From contig JAKCOZ010000008.1 of NCBI GenBank assembly GCA_022605955.1, positions 20,703,583 to 20,767,582 of the forward strand: DNA of 64,000 nt, in the 5' to 3' direction. The position numbers were made by a program, and so were the translations under genes. This document shows positions 56,701 through 64,000 of the stretch, in pieces. Below the pieces are notes generated by a model. That model did not search any database, was not told the origin of the DNA, and worked only from the letters and a program-made list of their open reading frames with translations. The stretch is from Rallus limicola. Taxonomy: Eukaryota > Chordata > Aves > Gruiformes > Rallidae. The first letter of the stretch is position 1, and each line of letters starts with the position of its first letter.

Positions 56701-59700
56701 CCTGAAAGGAAAAAAGGCTGTGAACACTCCAAGCACAGGCAAAAGCTGTTTGCTGCACACCTCTGCTGTGCCAAGAACAGAATATTAGCAATGGCTGTAC
56801 ATGATGCTGGTAAATGACTTAAAGACAAACCCTGAGAAGTTCTCTCCCAGCCCCTTCCTCCTTCCCCCCACTTTCTTGAAGACAAACTATTGGGTGGAAA
56901 AAAACCAACTCCAAAAAATTCATTCCAGTCTGTACTGTCCTTTAATGACTCAAAGGAAGCCTTAAAGAGTAGCCACAAGCCACACAGAAACAACATTACA
57001 AACTGTGCTGGGCAGGGAACCCTCTCCATGCTCAAAAACCTAACTGTGAAATGCAACAGATTTGGGAAGTCCAGAATGATCCAACAAGGAAATACACTCC
57101 TAACATTTGGCTACTGCTTTAGGGAGATACAGTATTTAACTGTTTTGGGGGTTTTTCCACCAGTCCCGTATGTTGTCTCTCCCAGACCCACAAGTCACCT
57201 ACTGCACAGTTAATCATGCAAAATACTACATAATTGCAACCACAAGCCTTTTCTGCAACACAAAATGTTAACAGAGAAGAGGCAAAACCAACTGTGCAAG
57301 AGTGCCTGACAATCCAGGGGCTGAACATTTAAATAAACCCCTGGAGTGGCTGGAAAAGCCCAAGAATCACTGTTACAATCTTACAGCTACACAAATCTAT
57401 TTGTAGAAGCTGTGTAACTATGCCAAATGATTGATTTACCGGAAAAAAAGAAAAAGTAACCAAGCAGAGCAGACACAAACTCTTACCACTAAAAAAAAAA
57501 AAAGTCTATTTTACTGAGGTCTGCCATCAACCTTATAAGTCAAGCATACAAGTCACAAAGGAAGACAAGAGAGAAGGTCGAAGATCAGCAGGACTCACAG
57601 GGTGATGCCCTACAGCACTTCCCTGGAGTATTCCCTAGTGACTGTAGTTCCTATGTGCAGCCTTTGTCTCAAGGGGAGCATTAATTTGCGTCTCTCCACT
57701 CTGATCAGCCACCCCTTTCGATGAAACAAAGGAATTTAATGCCTTTGAAACCTCTACTGTTGACAAACTCAGCTGAGACTGGTCAAGTGTAACAACCGTT
57801 ACTAAGACCACAACTGGCAGAGTAACACAACTTCAAGACCCTGGTGTTTTCTGAGTATGTGTACATAAAGAAAGAATGGGGGGGGGGGGAGGGGGAGAAG
57901 GAAGCCAAAACCAAGGAATGATGTGTAAGTTACAAATACAAGATGACAAAGTCATTTCGACAGGTTAACTACAGAAGAAGTAGTAGTTAGGAGACCTAAG
58001 GAAGAGGCAAAGAGAAGGATGAAAAACTGAAACTGGGTAGAAAGATTAATAATGCTGATTTTAAAGTTTAAATTTAAATTGCATTACTGTCTTGATTTCT
58101 GAATAACCTGACATTTCAAACATGTACCAACTTCCTGCAGTTACGAGTAAGAGCAGCTCTGCCATACAACAGTATGTGTACCTACCACCCATGACAGTTA
58201 CATGATGACTATAAATAATTTTATTTAATCCACACCAATTATGTCTCTCTGCAATCACAAAAAAAGTACTGACTTCTTCCTTAGTACAGGAAGAACACGG
58301 AGTATAACAGAAAACACTCTAAGCATCCAGAAGGATACACTCAAAAACTGGCCAAGACCACCTCCATCATTGGGAACAGCTTTGCTCAGCTCCTCAAGAC
58401 GGCCACACAAGAAAGTGTACAAGAAGAGCTCGAGACCGGGCACACACAAACCAGCAGCACAACACTCCTCATTTTCATCATCTCATAACAATGCAAAATC
58501 TAGCCTTAGGCTGAACTTCTAATTCACTGTAGCAGAGTTTTTGCTTGCCCCTTTCTTTAATGCTAATTAAAAGGTGAAAAACTCTGCAGATGTGATTTGA
58601 AACTGTAGGCATAAGCCACGCTGTTCCTCTAAGCAGGGGCAAACTTTTATAACAGATAAAAATCACTGCCCATATGTACCCAAGGCTGGGTTGACACATG
58701 TCAGATAAAACCTTAAATGAAGCATACCTGTTTCTCTCTCTGAGCTTACATGAAAGCCTTCAAATAATCCATCAATACCTGTTGTTTCTGGCTTAGACTA
58801 ACCAAGGAATAAAAGATTTTTAAAGCAAGATGAAGACTAGCTCTTCACCAACAGAAGTTACCAAAGAAGGGCTTTTTAACACTGCATCATGAAGATGAAC
58901 ATTTTGGAGAGGGATGTTTACTTTCAGTTCCCATTCACTCCCAAATACTAGGCAGGGACAACAAATTTCCTTGCACTTCACTGCTGATAAACACCAGCAC
59001 TCATATGACTGTGTTTTTCTTATTGCTTGCTCTCTAAAAAGCCCTGGGAGAAAACGGAAGTTTTATTACGTAATTGTTAAGCATAAATAGTCTGTTTCCA
59101 CACTGATACATTGCTATAATAATTAGAGAATGTGCTTTATATACCACCTGAAATATTTATAGAAGATTAATGAAATAAAGAAAAATTAGTAAGTAGACTA
59201 CTGGCTAAATGTTGCAGACTTAAGAGTCAAGTGGAAGGAAAATAATAATTTACAAAAATATACTTTGAAGTTGATTATTACACATTTCTGATGTACAAAG
59301 AAACACCACTACTACCCTGCAGTAATTGAGCTCGTTTAAGCAGCTTTCCACAACAACATTCTAGAATTAATTTCAACTAGCAGTCTTTATTTAACACACA
59401 CTAGAAGATATAAAGTGCAACCACACCAAGAAGATAGATTCACTTGATGGCTACAGAAATACTATCAATATTAGCCTAGAACTTAACAGCAAGAATAATT
59501 CAGAAGTGACTGCTGGACTTCAAATTACAGCTAAACACAGATGTAAGTTTGACGAAGCACTGACAGTTCTTGTATAAGGCTGCGTTAGCAAGAAAATAAG
59601 TTAAATTTTTAAAGTTAGCTTCATCATTGAAATCTTACACTGTCAACACAGCAAATAACCCATTCTAATAGTTTTTCAACCCAGAATAATAAATACAAGT

Positions 59701-59972
59701 GAGACATCAGTAACAAAACCCAACAGTACAAAAATTTCTATTCAATACAGAGAGAACTCAATGACCTACTTTTATAGAGCATACACTTATACTTACATAT
59801 TCAGGTTTTAATTTCTTGTCTCCTCCTCTTACAGCTACTTTTTCAAGCTTGTCTATACTCTGCATGATAAGCTCCTCATCTTTCAGTCTAAGTTCTTCAT
59901 GTATTATTTCAATGTCACGAACAGGATCTACACTTCCTTCAACATGAGTGATATCATCATCTTCAAACGCCC
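8680..59972 (-). CDS. OLA1: OLA1, Obg-like ATPase 1, 3' half (residues ~126-396), seven coding exons
   Basis: OLA1 is a cytosolic P-loop ATPase of the Obg/YchF family. It prefers ATP to GTP and is linked to translation control, stress response and centrosome regulation (established knowledge). Spliced on the minus strand as 59972-59797, 47546-47466, 47193-47096, 15929-15789, 15094-14998, 12919-12797 and 8781-8680, the exons read 271 residues without a stop. This equals the length from residue 126 to the end of the 396-residue vertebrate protein. All junctions are GT-AG and all phases agree. Landmarks are the start of the post-G3 segment (AFEDDD), the helical insert, NLSE (about 230-233, in place of the GTPase NKxD), the G5-like SGALE (264-268), the TGS domain (~304-387) and the C-terminal PKKK. 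The start codon, Walker A and switch regions are upstream of this window. No frameshift or lost key residue is visible, so the gene looks functional. Confidence 0.97.
8782..12796 (-). other. OLA1: OLA1 last intron (4.0 kb), candidate regulatory DNA
   Basis: It is bounded by donor GTGAGC and acceptor TTTGCAG. No repeat was recognised. The middle part (about 10.1-11.2 kb) is AT-rich but compositionally complex, with several homeodomain-type cores, and looks like conserved noncoding DNA rather than neutral intron. Near 12247-12266 three GGATT/TAATCC-type motifs sit within 20 bp. Confidence 0.6.
10130..10600. promoter_or_regulatory. Candidate conserved regulatory element, OLA1 last intron
   Basis: Contains TAATTAG (10274-10280) and CTAATTGAT (10282-10290) almost back to back, with further TAATTAA-type cores near 10545. 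No repeats are visible. It may be an intronic enhancer; this is based on motif clustering only. Confidence 0.27.
12797..12919 (-). CDS. OLA1: OLA1 exon: core of TGS domain (residues ~323-363)
   Basis: This 123-bp, phase-0 exon encodes 41 residues: [20 protein letters not shown], then [35 protein letters not shown] is the hallmark TGS signature shared by OLA1, YchF and related TGS proteins. The acceptor is CCTTTGACAG and the donor GTGAGC. The stretch near EGGSEAAVK differs slightly from my recollection of the mammalian sequence, as expected for a bird, and nothing suggests damage. Confidence 0.97.
12920..14997 (-). other. OLA1: OLA1 intron (2.1 kb)
   Basis: It is bounded by donor GTAAGA and acceptor GACAG. 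The sequence is AT-rich and unique-looking, with no recognised mobile element or second gene. Texture around 14.0-14.4 kb resembles conserved noncoding DNA, but this is an impression only. Confidence 0.6.
14998..15094 (-). CDS. OLA1: OLA1 exon: linker and start of TGS domain (residues ~290-322)
   Basis: This 97-bp exon begins with T, completing the split serine, and reads [20 protein letters not shown] then [12 protein letters not shown]. The [18 protein letters not shown] block is the start of the TGS domain, a small beta-grasp fold often linked to ribosome or RNA contact. The acceptor has a very long T tract, including a 12-base T run about 15 bases upstream, followed by TTTTTTCTCAG. The donor is GTAAGA. 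The frame joins the next exon exactly (TIR then KGTK). Confidence 0.96.
15095..15788 (-). other. OLA1: OLA1 intron (0.7 kb)
   Basis: It starts with the weak donor GTTAAT and ends with a long polypyrimidine tract before CTCAG. Nothing else was recognised inside. Confidence 0.7.
15789..15929 (-). CDS. OLA1: OLA1 exon with G5-like SGALE motif (residues ~243-290)
   Basis: This 141-bp exon begins with the G that completes W243, then reads [20 protein letters not shown] followed by [20 protein letters not shown] and EENMTQ. It ends with AG, which starts the split serine codon finished by the next exon. SGALE around 264-268 is the G5-equivalent base-contact loop at the end of the ATPase domain. The acceptor (CCTTTGTTGTCTACAG) is good. 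The donor, AG followed by GTTAAT, matches the consensus poorly after the GT, so this is the weakest splice site of the seven exons. Confidence 0.96.
17176..17192. repeat. A17 homopolymer
   Basis: An uninterrupted run of 17 A. No retrogene or SINE-like body was recognised upstream, so it is listed as a simple repeat. Confidence 0.9.
20410..21400 (-). mobile_element. Decayed CR1-type LINE, ORF2 reverse transcriptase to 3' part
   Basis: Read on the minus strand, this stretch follows CR1 ORF2 in order. Near 21.34-21.39 kb is a remnant of the KAFDTVPHNILINKLGKYG block, here readable as [11 protein letters not shown]. At 21125-21102 KSVDDPKL matches the catalytic KFADDTKL motif with its DD pair. 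Near 20.9 kb is a remnant of the QQCAxVAKKAN block. Near 20.8 kb is the 'CTATACTGGGTTTTATAAAC' stretch matching the CR1 segment that encodes AILGxIN. From 20.55 to 20.41 kb are FRLDIRKNF-like and SLEVFK-like segments near the C terminus. Many stops and indels show it is long dead. Homology may extend to about 21.56 kb. It is inserted antisense to the plus strand and in the same orientation as OLA1. Confidence 0.85.
21537..21559. repeat. Perfect 11-bp inverted repeat with 1-bp centre
   Basis: The arms TTTTCCTTGAA and TTCAAGGAAAA are exact reverse complements around a single A. Each arm contributes a TTCN3GAA motif (TTCCTTGAA and TTCAAGGAA), the STAT-type half-site spacing. Function is unproven. 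Confidence 0.8.
22320..22830 (-). mobile_element. Second decayed CR1-type LINE fragment
   Basis: On the plus strand, 'CAGGTCCTTGATCTCTATCA' and the 'CAATGGGGTGACCAATATTG' stretch after it match the antisense of the CR1 ORF2 region that encodes the VQFWxPHxKKDIxxLExVQRRAT block. 'CATCCAAGATGTTACACTTG' onward then matches the antisense of the QQCAxxAKKAN region. The order agrees with a minus-strand element. It is strongly eroded and contains a local 38-bp duplication. The 150-codon plus-strand ORF across it is an antisense accident. Confidence 0.65.
22628..22688. repeat. 38-bp-period local tandem duplication
   Basis: A 23-bp block starting GCATACTC and ending GTTCATCACC occurs at 22628 and again at 22666 with one mismatch (G to A), separated by a similar short linker. 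It lies within the decayed CR1 fragment. Confidence 0.85.
23800..23816. repeat. (AAT)n microsatellite
   Basis: Five and two-thirds AAT units without interruption. Confidence 0.9.
33140..33195 (+). mobile_element. Possible CR1 3' terminal fragment
   Basis: 'GGGGATGGACTAGACAATTT' followed by 'GCTCTGATAAGCTCCTT' resembles the CR1 3' terminal GGATTGGACTAGATGACCTC motif in sense orientation. The similarity is short and no flanking CR1 sequence was recognised, so it may be chance. Confidence 0.3.
37055..37342 (-). mobile_element. CR1 LINE 3' end, 5'-truncated, well preserved
   Basis: The plus strand reads 'GAAGGGACCTCAAGAATTAC', 'CCAGTTCCAACCCCCCTGCC' and later 'GTGCCAGGGCCTCACCACCC'. These are the antisense of the classic avian CR1 3' terminus. 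The minus strand retains a readable ORF2 C terminus ([15 protein letters not shown] then [15 protein letters not shown]). The element is heavily 5'-truncated, as most bird CR1 copies are. It ends near 37055 with an AAACTATTCTGTAATAAATT tail related to the CR1 terminal repeats. It is the least diverged CR1 copy in the window. Confidence 0.95.
37590..37609. repeat. A10/G10 homopolymer junction
   Basis: Ten A directly followed by ten G, then a further A-rich stretch. This kind of site is prone to slippage and sequencing error. Confidence 0.85.
38999..39017. repeat. A19 homopolymer
   Basis: A run of 19 A, followed by CACAAACAC. No processed-pseudogene body was recognised beside it. Confidence 0.9.
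40402..40418. repeat. (CCA)n microsatellite
   Basis: Five CCA units plus CC, perfect. Confidence 0.9.
42962..43345 (+). mobile_element. Ancient CR1-type LINE 3' end
   Basis: The plus strand reads 'GGAGCATCAAATGAAATTAC', 'AAGGAAGTACTTCTCCATAT', 'AGTTAAACTGTGGAAGTCCC', 'GGTTCAAAAGGTCAGTGGCT' and, near the end, 'CTTTCATCTGACCCAATTAT'. This is the 3' end of the old CR1/L3-like family that in reptiles ends 'TTTGGTCTGACCCAGTATGG'. Order and spacing fit one diverged element with internal changes. Orientation is opposite to OLA1. Confidence 0.85.
47096..47193 (-). CDS. OLA1: OLA1 exon carrying the NLSE ATP-specificity motif (residues ~211-242)
   Basis: This 98-bp exon reads [19 protein letters not shown], then [13 protein letters not shown], and ends with TG, the first two bases of a split tryptophan codon. 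NLSE at about residues 230-233 replaces the NKxD G4 motif of true GTPases; in the family this change underlies the preference for ATP. The hydrophobic strand before it (PMIYLVNL) is the expected central beta strand. The acceptor is TTTCACTTCCAG and the donor GTGAGT, both good. The following intron is about 31 kb. Confidence 0.97.
47194..47465 (-). other. OLA1: OLA1 short intron (272 bp)
   Basis: A very short intron between the FYHDWNDKE exon and the NLSE exon, with donor GTAGGC and acceptor CTTCCAG. No inserted element is visible. Confidence 0.85.
47466..47546 (-). CDS. OLA1: OLA1 exon: helical insert to return of ATPase domain (residues ~184-210)
   Basis: This 81-bp, phase-0 exon encodes 27 residues starting [10 protein letters not shown] and ending FYHDWNDKE. 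The last part is the strongly conserved [10 protein letters not shown] block before the NLSE strand. The acceptor follows a T-rich tract (TTTTTTTCTTGATCTTGCATAG) and the donor is GTAGGC. It is separated from the next exon by only 272 bp, whereas the intron on its 5' side is about 12 kb. Confidence 0.96.
48150..48640. promoter_or_regulatory. Candidate conserved regulatory element, OLA1 intron
   Basis: This is repeat-free, mixed-composition sequence containing GATTAATC (48320-48327), the palindrome ATGATCAT, TAATGCAT (48561-48568, POU-like) and TAATTGAT. The clustering of homeodomain and POU-type cores is typical of vertebrate developmental enhancers. Whether it is conserved cannot be tested here. 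Confidence 0.3.
49000..49480. promoter_or_regulatory. Candidate conserved regulatory element, OLA1 intron
   Basis: Contains GATTAATC at 49225-49232, E-boxes CAGGTG and CAGCTG within about 20 bp of each other, TTAATTAATC near 49.4 kb and the hairpin at 49126-49147. The composition is unlike the surrounding A-rich intron. This is a regulatory guess from motif density only. Confidence 0.3.
49126..49147. repeat. 8-bp stem, 6-nt loop inverted repeat
   Basis: ATTGCCTA and TAGGCAAT flank the 6-base loop AAATTG. It lies inside a stretch that looks like conserved noncoding DNA. Confidence 0.75.
50228..50345 (-). mobile_element. CR1 LINE 3' end fragment
   Basis: The plus strand reads 'GGAAGGGACCTCAAAAGATC', 'ATCTAGTCCAAGCCCCCTGC', then 'CACACAGGAACACATCCAGA'. 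This is the antisense of the standard avian CR1 3' region (sense GGACTAGATGATCTTTTGAG). It is short, 5'-truncated and moderately diverged. Confidence 0.87.
57878..57895. repeat. G12-A-G5 tract
   Basis: Twelve G, one A, five G on the plus strand. It is prone to slippage and could form G-rich secondary structure. Confidence 0.9.
59797..59972 (-). CDS. OLA1: OLA1 exon: end of first ATPase-domain half and helical insert (residues ~125-183)
   Basis: This 176-bp exon opens with GG, completing a split arginine codon (R125), then reads [16 protein letters not shown] and on to KKLKPEY. It is the first OLA1 exon inside the window. F127, near its start, lies in the segment that contacts the nucleotide base in the human protein (family knowledge). 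The charged helical part ([21 protein letters not shown]) belongs to the coiled-coil-like insert typical of YchF proteins. The acceptor is TTTTGTTTTAG and the donor is GTAAGT, a consensus site. The boundaries are fixed by the reading frame and the perfect join to the next exon (PEY then DVMCK). Confidence 0.96.
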
Positions 59973-61142
59973 CTAAAACAAAAGAATGTTTAAATTATAT
60001 GTTAAGTCTAAACCACCATAAATATATATATTTACAACATACTATTAAGAGTCACAAGAGACAAAAAAGTCAAAAAGTAAAGATCTGTCATATTGCCCAT
60101 ATACAAGTGCCACCTGCAATATTTTATAGCATAGTGGTCTAGTCTGTTAACTTGGTTATCAACCCAAGCATCGGAAGTTGCACATACATACATGCTCTGC
60201 CATTTCAGGAGGGCACTTAACATACCTTAAAGAGTTTCTTCTAAAAAAGGAGCAGGCTAGAGCACTTTTCAGAAAAATGGGTACCACTGCATTTAACAGT
60301 ATGTAACCTAGCAGCAGCAAACAGTAGCTAAATTGAACACCACAGAACATTTTAATACACAGAGTAATGACTAAAAGACTGGTGGAAAGAAAACCTTACA
60401 AATCACCCTGGCAGCCCTCACTGGCTGACCAATTTTATGCATTAAGGAAAAAAGAAGTTCTAGACAAAGAATTCTGAAGTTCTAAACGACTCGTAGTGTT
60501 TCCAAGGGAAACAGGGCTTAGAAAAAAAGGCCTGAAATCATCTGGCAGACCTCGTCCCTGTTTCAATCTACTTTATCACTGTGGTTCTGACGGTGATTAG
60601 ATAATGAACCACTCAGACACACAATTTACACAGCAGCTAATTTCATCGGCCTGATTTGAGGGTATGGTTTTTAGGGGGCCATCAAAGAAGCAGATGAAGG
60701 TGCATTTGTCATATATGAGTGACAACCATTCACACTATCTGAACAAAATGGTGCTGGCCCTTATTAGAAACACATGCTATTATCACATATTTAAAGTGCA
60801 GTTGAAGCCATAATTTCAAATTGCCAACTGGAAACATAAGGGTAAAACAACCAGATATTACTGAAGCATGTGTGCTGACTTCATGCCCTTCTGAAGACAA
60901 TCTGGCAACATAATTCAACTAGGATTTAAATTATCAGATAAGCAGCATCACAAAAAACCTATCAAAAATTCTATACATATTTTTTAAATAAAAATATTAA
61001 CAATTAAAAAACAGAGTCAATTTATTCCAGAGTCCATTTTCAGCATATCTGCCTGCCTATCCTGTAAGATTCAAGCTATGCTGAGAAATCTACAAAAAAT
61101 AATTTTATTACCAAAAGTAAAATCAACTGGTCTTTTTACACA

Positions 61143-61183
61143 GGGGGGAGGAGGCTTAGGGGTGGAGGGGAGTGTGCAGGGGG
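61143..61183 (+). other. G-rich tract, possible G-quadruplex
   Basis: Four G runs (61143-61148, 61159-61162, 61167-61170, 61179-61183) with spacers of 10, 4 and 8 bases. Two spacers exceed the usual 7-base limit, so this is a relaxed rather than canonical motif. It lies on the OLA1 template strand in the upstream intron. Confidence 0.4.
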
Positions 61184-62223
61184 AAGGAAGATACGTGTTT
61201 GTATCCTGACATTATATAAGATAGGAAACAGGGTAAACTACAAATTATTCCTTGACAGATAGAAAGTTTAGGTTCTTTGTTGTCATCCACATTTATCTTC
61301 ATCTCGTATTTGAACTTACCGAAAACAGTAGCATTAGCAATAAAGATTTTACATCAAAACAGGATACATAGGTTTAAACTGTTGTTGACAGTCAAATGTC
61401 AAAATCATTTTCACATAAACTTATGAGAAGCCTTTAAAACAGTAGTTACCAGAAGTTTCTTCCCCTCCCATCAGCTGCCTTTCTCTGAAGGTCATCAATG
61501 AGTTCCCCTGGTACACTGAAAACCACCTCTGCAATAGATCCAACTCTGATGTTGGCTACAACACATAACCAGGCTGCTGCATCCAATTGAAATTCACTAC
61601 ACTAACCCAGTTAAGGAAGAGATGCAGTAGCCTTTGCTTTCCATAAATCCATATCTGCACACCTGACTCAATGGGACATGGGCTGTCCAGATGAACAAAT
61701 ACTGGAAAGCATAATTCAACAGCTCTGCTCCGATTTATAAGGAACGTACTCAAAGAGGGGGAGGAGGGAACAGGAAGGAAGATGTCACAATACTCATTAA
61801 AGAAAAATCTACCTTCCCAGCCTTCTGAACAGGTGAGTAGTATGTATCCAGCTAAAAACATTGATCTTTCTTCCATACTAAAGTGTCGGTCTAAATAAAC
61901 ACATTCTCAAGTTTTTCATAACTTCCTTCTGCAATTTGGTGTCCTAAGGTTTAAAAAAACCAGAAGAACCCCACTCATAAAAGCCAGGAGAAAAACTCCA
62001 GGAATATAAAGATCTCACATTTAGAACATAAAAAATAAAAAGCAAAGCAGACAGCTTGGTGTGGACTTAAGGAGGAATGTCCTTTTTCTGGAAAAGCAAG
62101 CATAATGTGAATTAGTAAGAACCAGACACAGCTCTACACTAGCTATATTTTCCTGTGTTCTTCAACAACAGTAAAATACTTCTCCCGCAAGTGTCTTCAG
62201 CTCTTCACATCTTCCCATTCCTT

Positions 62224-62243
62224 CCCCCCCCCCCAAAAAAAAA
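62224..62243. repeat. C11/A9 homopolymer junction
   Basis: Eleven C directly followed by nine A. Confidence 0.9.
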
Positions 62244-64000
62244 TCCAAGTTCTTTATTCATCCAAACCCAATTAACTTAGCCTAGTTGTACCCCTATAAA
62301 ACCAAATCTATACATTTCACTTTTGTTCTCAGTCCACTAAATGCTTTAACCCATAGACATTTTACATTCTGTCAGAGCTTCCTTTGAGTCTCCTCCTGCC
62401 AGCTATCCTCATGCCTAAGTCACCAGTCATCCCACAGCTCATTTAGCCCATGTACAGCAACAGGTAGTTTCCTGGTCAGGTGAGAAGTCCCTCTACTGAG
62501 CTTCTAATTTCCCATTCAAGGCTACAACTTAGTCTTCTCTCCTCCTCACTGTATTGCCTATCTCTTCTCACAGAATAAATGGACACTAGTTGCATATTCT
62601 GTTAAAATGTTGGATTTTGAGCTTAAATATTCAGTTCCGCACTTGGAGGAAACATACATTTTCCTAACTTGGAAAGGAGAAAAACACCTCAATTGGTGTG
62701 CTGACAAAGGTCATACAATTCCCTTCTATATAGGCAGGAAATCAATTAAATTAATCATGGCAGCTTTTATTTCTTTTTCTTTAAGTTATTAGGAACAATT
62801 AGAGGAAAGAAATTTAAATCTCTTCCCACTGAGATAGCCACAGTCTATTAGGGAAGTGGTAAGTATAAGATTTTATCTGGACAAATAGCCAAACTGGTGT
62901 TAATGTCCAGATTTTGGCATAAACTGAAGGACTCTTCTCAATAATCAACAAGCATTGAGCTTTATTTGTGAAATCTCTTGCTCAGGGTTTGTCAATGCCA
63001 ACTTGAGTTGCCAACCTAAAACAGATCAGCCTCTGACAACCTAGACAGAAGACGAGGCAAAGGAAAAGGGAGAGACACTGCTATGATGAAAGAGCCTTAG
63101 TTATAACTTCATCTCAATTTCTATGTGAGATGCATCTTAGGCCATCCAACCTGTTATGCCAGCCTCAAGCCTGCTCTGTAATGATGGTCCACCACAAATC
63201 ACATCAAGCATTGCATGGAATTCAATTCTCTTCTGCAGAGCTGAGCACTGACGCAGCAATCAAGAACTGGTGTCAACCTTCGGAATTAGGTTCTGTGTGT
63301 GACAGGCCAGATCTCCAGGTTAAAAGTACAACTGAGAAATTAATGAAGTCTAACTATAAGAATAAAGTTTCACTCAGTCCTTGGTTTTTAAGAAGTCTAT
63401 ATAAAAATATAAAGTAGTAGGGAAAAAAGGAGTTGTAAAGCTGATTGAAGAAACGGGACATACCAAAAACCATGTATATTGTTTTCAACTTATAAAGGTG
63501 AAAGTAAGAACTATATTAATCTTCAAATTTTACCTGATATAGACTGTTAACAGTTTATTTAATAAAGCAAAGGCAGAGGCACACATTAATAAGTGAGTGA
63601 AATTCCTCTGTCAAGTAAAGCTTTTAACTCTCTTTTGTTAGGGAAGATGATAAGATAACCCCTAGTTCCTTCCAGGAATACCGGCAGCTAAACAGAAAGC
63701 TCAAAGGCTCTATTCTAAAACAGAACAAATAGGAGACTACGAATGACCTCAATGTCTAACTAAAGATGTTCATCATACAGGTGTTGCACTAATACACACA
63801 GGGTGGACACTGGCCATGAACCTTGAGTAAGTAGTAGTGGAAGTAGCTGATATCAAGCACTATGTAGAAAAGCAGCCTGCTGAAAGTAAAGACCCACTAA
63901 AATATGCTGAACTGCAAGATGCAGGGAAGATGAGAAGGAGGTCTTGAGATGCAAGATGATAGTGAACAGATGAGAATTTCCATTTTCTGAATGAACAGGT

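Larger units (their letters stand above)
47547..59796 (-). other. OLA1: OLA1 intron (12 kb) with candidate enhancers and one CR1 fragment
   Basis: The donor is GTAAGT and the acceptor GCATAG. The end nearest the downstream exon (48.1-49.5 kb) has the look of conserved regulatory DNA. A CR1 3' end lies at about 50.23-50.35 kb. The remaining sequence to 59.8 kb is AT-rich, with a G12 run at 57878-57889 and no recognised gene. Confidence 0.7.
59973..64000 (-). other. OLA1: OLA1 upstream intron, incomplete
   Basis: Intron 5' of the first visible exon, running off the window. I looked on the minus strand for the preceding conserved exon (the one ending in HLTR) and did not see it, so it must lie beyond 64000. 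A G-rich stretch at 61143-61183 and a C11/A9 run at 62224-62243 are the only notable local features. Confidence 0.7.

Noticed and set aside
59973..64000. Search for the preceding OLA1 exon (G3/HLTR segment)
   Set aside because: No matching minus-strand sequence was seen, so it lies outside the window.
1..64000. tRNA, rRNA, CRISPR array or bacterial-type operon
   Set aside because: No cloverleaf with internal promoter boxes, no regularly spaced direct repeats and no tightly packed ORFs were seen; the window is vertebrate intron and intergenic DNA.

Overview
The window is vertebrate nuclear DNA, most likely from a bird. It has long AT-rich introns with GT-AG splice sites. The dispersed repeats I recognise are all CR1-type LINE fragments; I saw no Alu, L1 or B1-like repeats. 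A crocodilian or turtle is not formally excluded, but the well-preserved CR1 3' end near 37.1-37.3 kb looks avian. There are no bacterial-style operons, CRISPR arrays or mobile gene cassettes.

One protein-coding gene is supported: OLA1 (Obg-like ATPase 1, YchF family), on the minus strand. Seven coding exons lie in the window, in transcription order 59972-59797, 47546-47466, 47193-47096, 15929-15789, 15094-14998, 12919-12797 and 8781-8680. Joined, they keep one frame and encode 271 residues, matching residues 126-396 of the 396-residue family protein. This covers the second half of the ATPase domain, the helical insert, the ATP-selecting NLSE motif and the TGS domain, ending in the usual PKKK tail and a TGA stop. 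The exons for the first ~125 residues (Walker A, switch regions) and the promoter lie beyond position 64000.

Layout: 1 to ~8250 is intergenic DNA downstream of OLA1 with no recognisable gene. About 8255-8679 is the OLA1 3' UTR, with a good poly(A) signal at 8272-8277. From 8680 to 59972 is the OLA1 3' half, including one 31-kb intron (15930-47095), one 12-kb intron (47547-59796) and one of only 272 bp (47194-47465). From 59973 to the end is an incomplete upstream intron.

The introns carry CR1 fragments of different apparent ages: old, decayed reverse-transcriptase remnants at 20.4-21.4 and 22.3-22.8 kb, an old 3' end at 43 kb, and better-preserved 3' ends at 37.1 and 50.3 kb. They also hold short microsatellites and several stretches that look like conserved regulatory DNA, around 10.1-10.6 and 48.1-49.5 kb. 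I found no evidence of a novel multi-gene system. The leads most worth checking are a long out-of-frame ORF running from the last OLA1 exon through its 3' UTR, the candidate enhancers, and a few odd palindromes and intronic ORFs.
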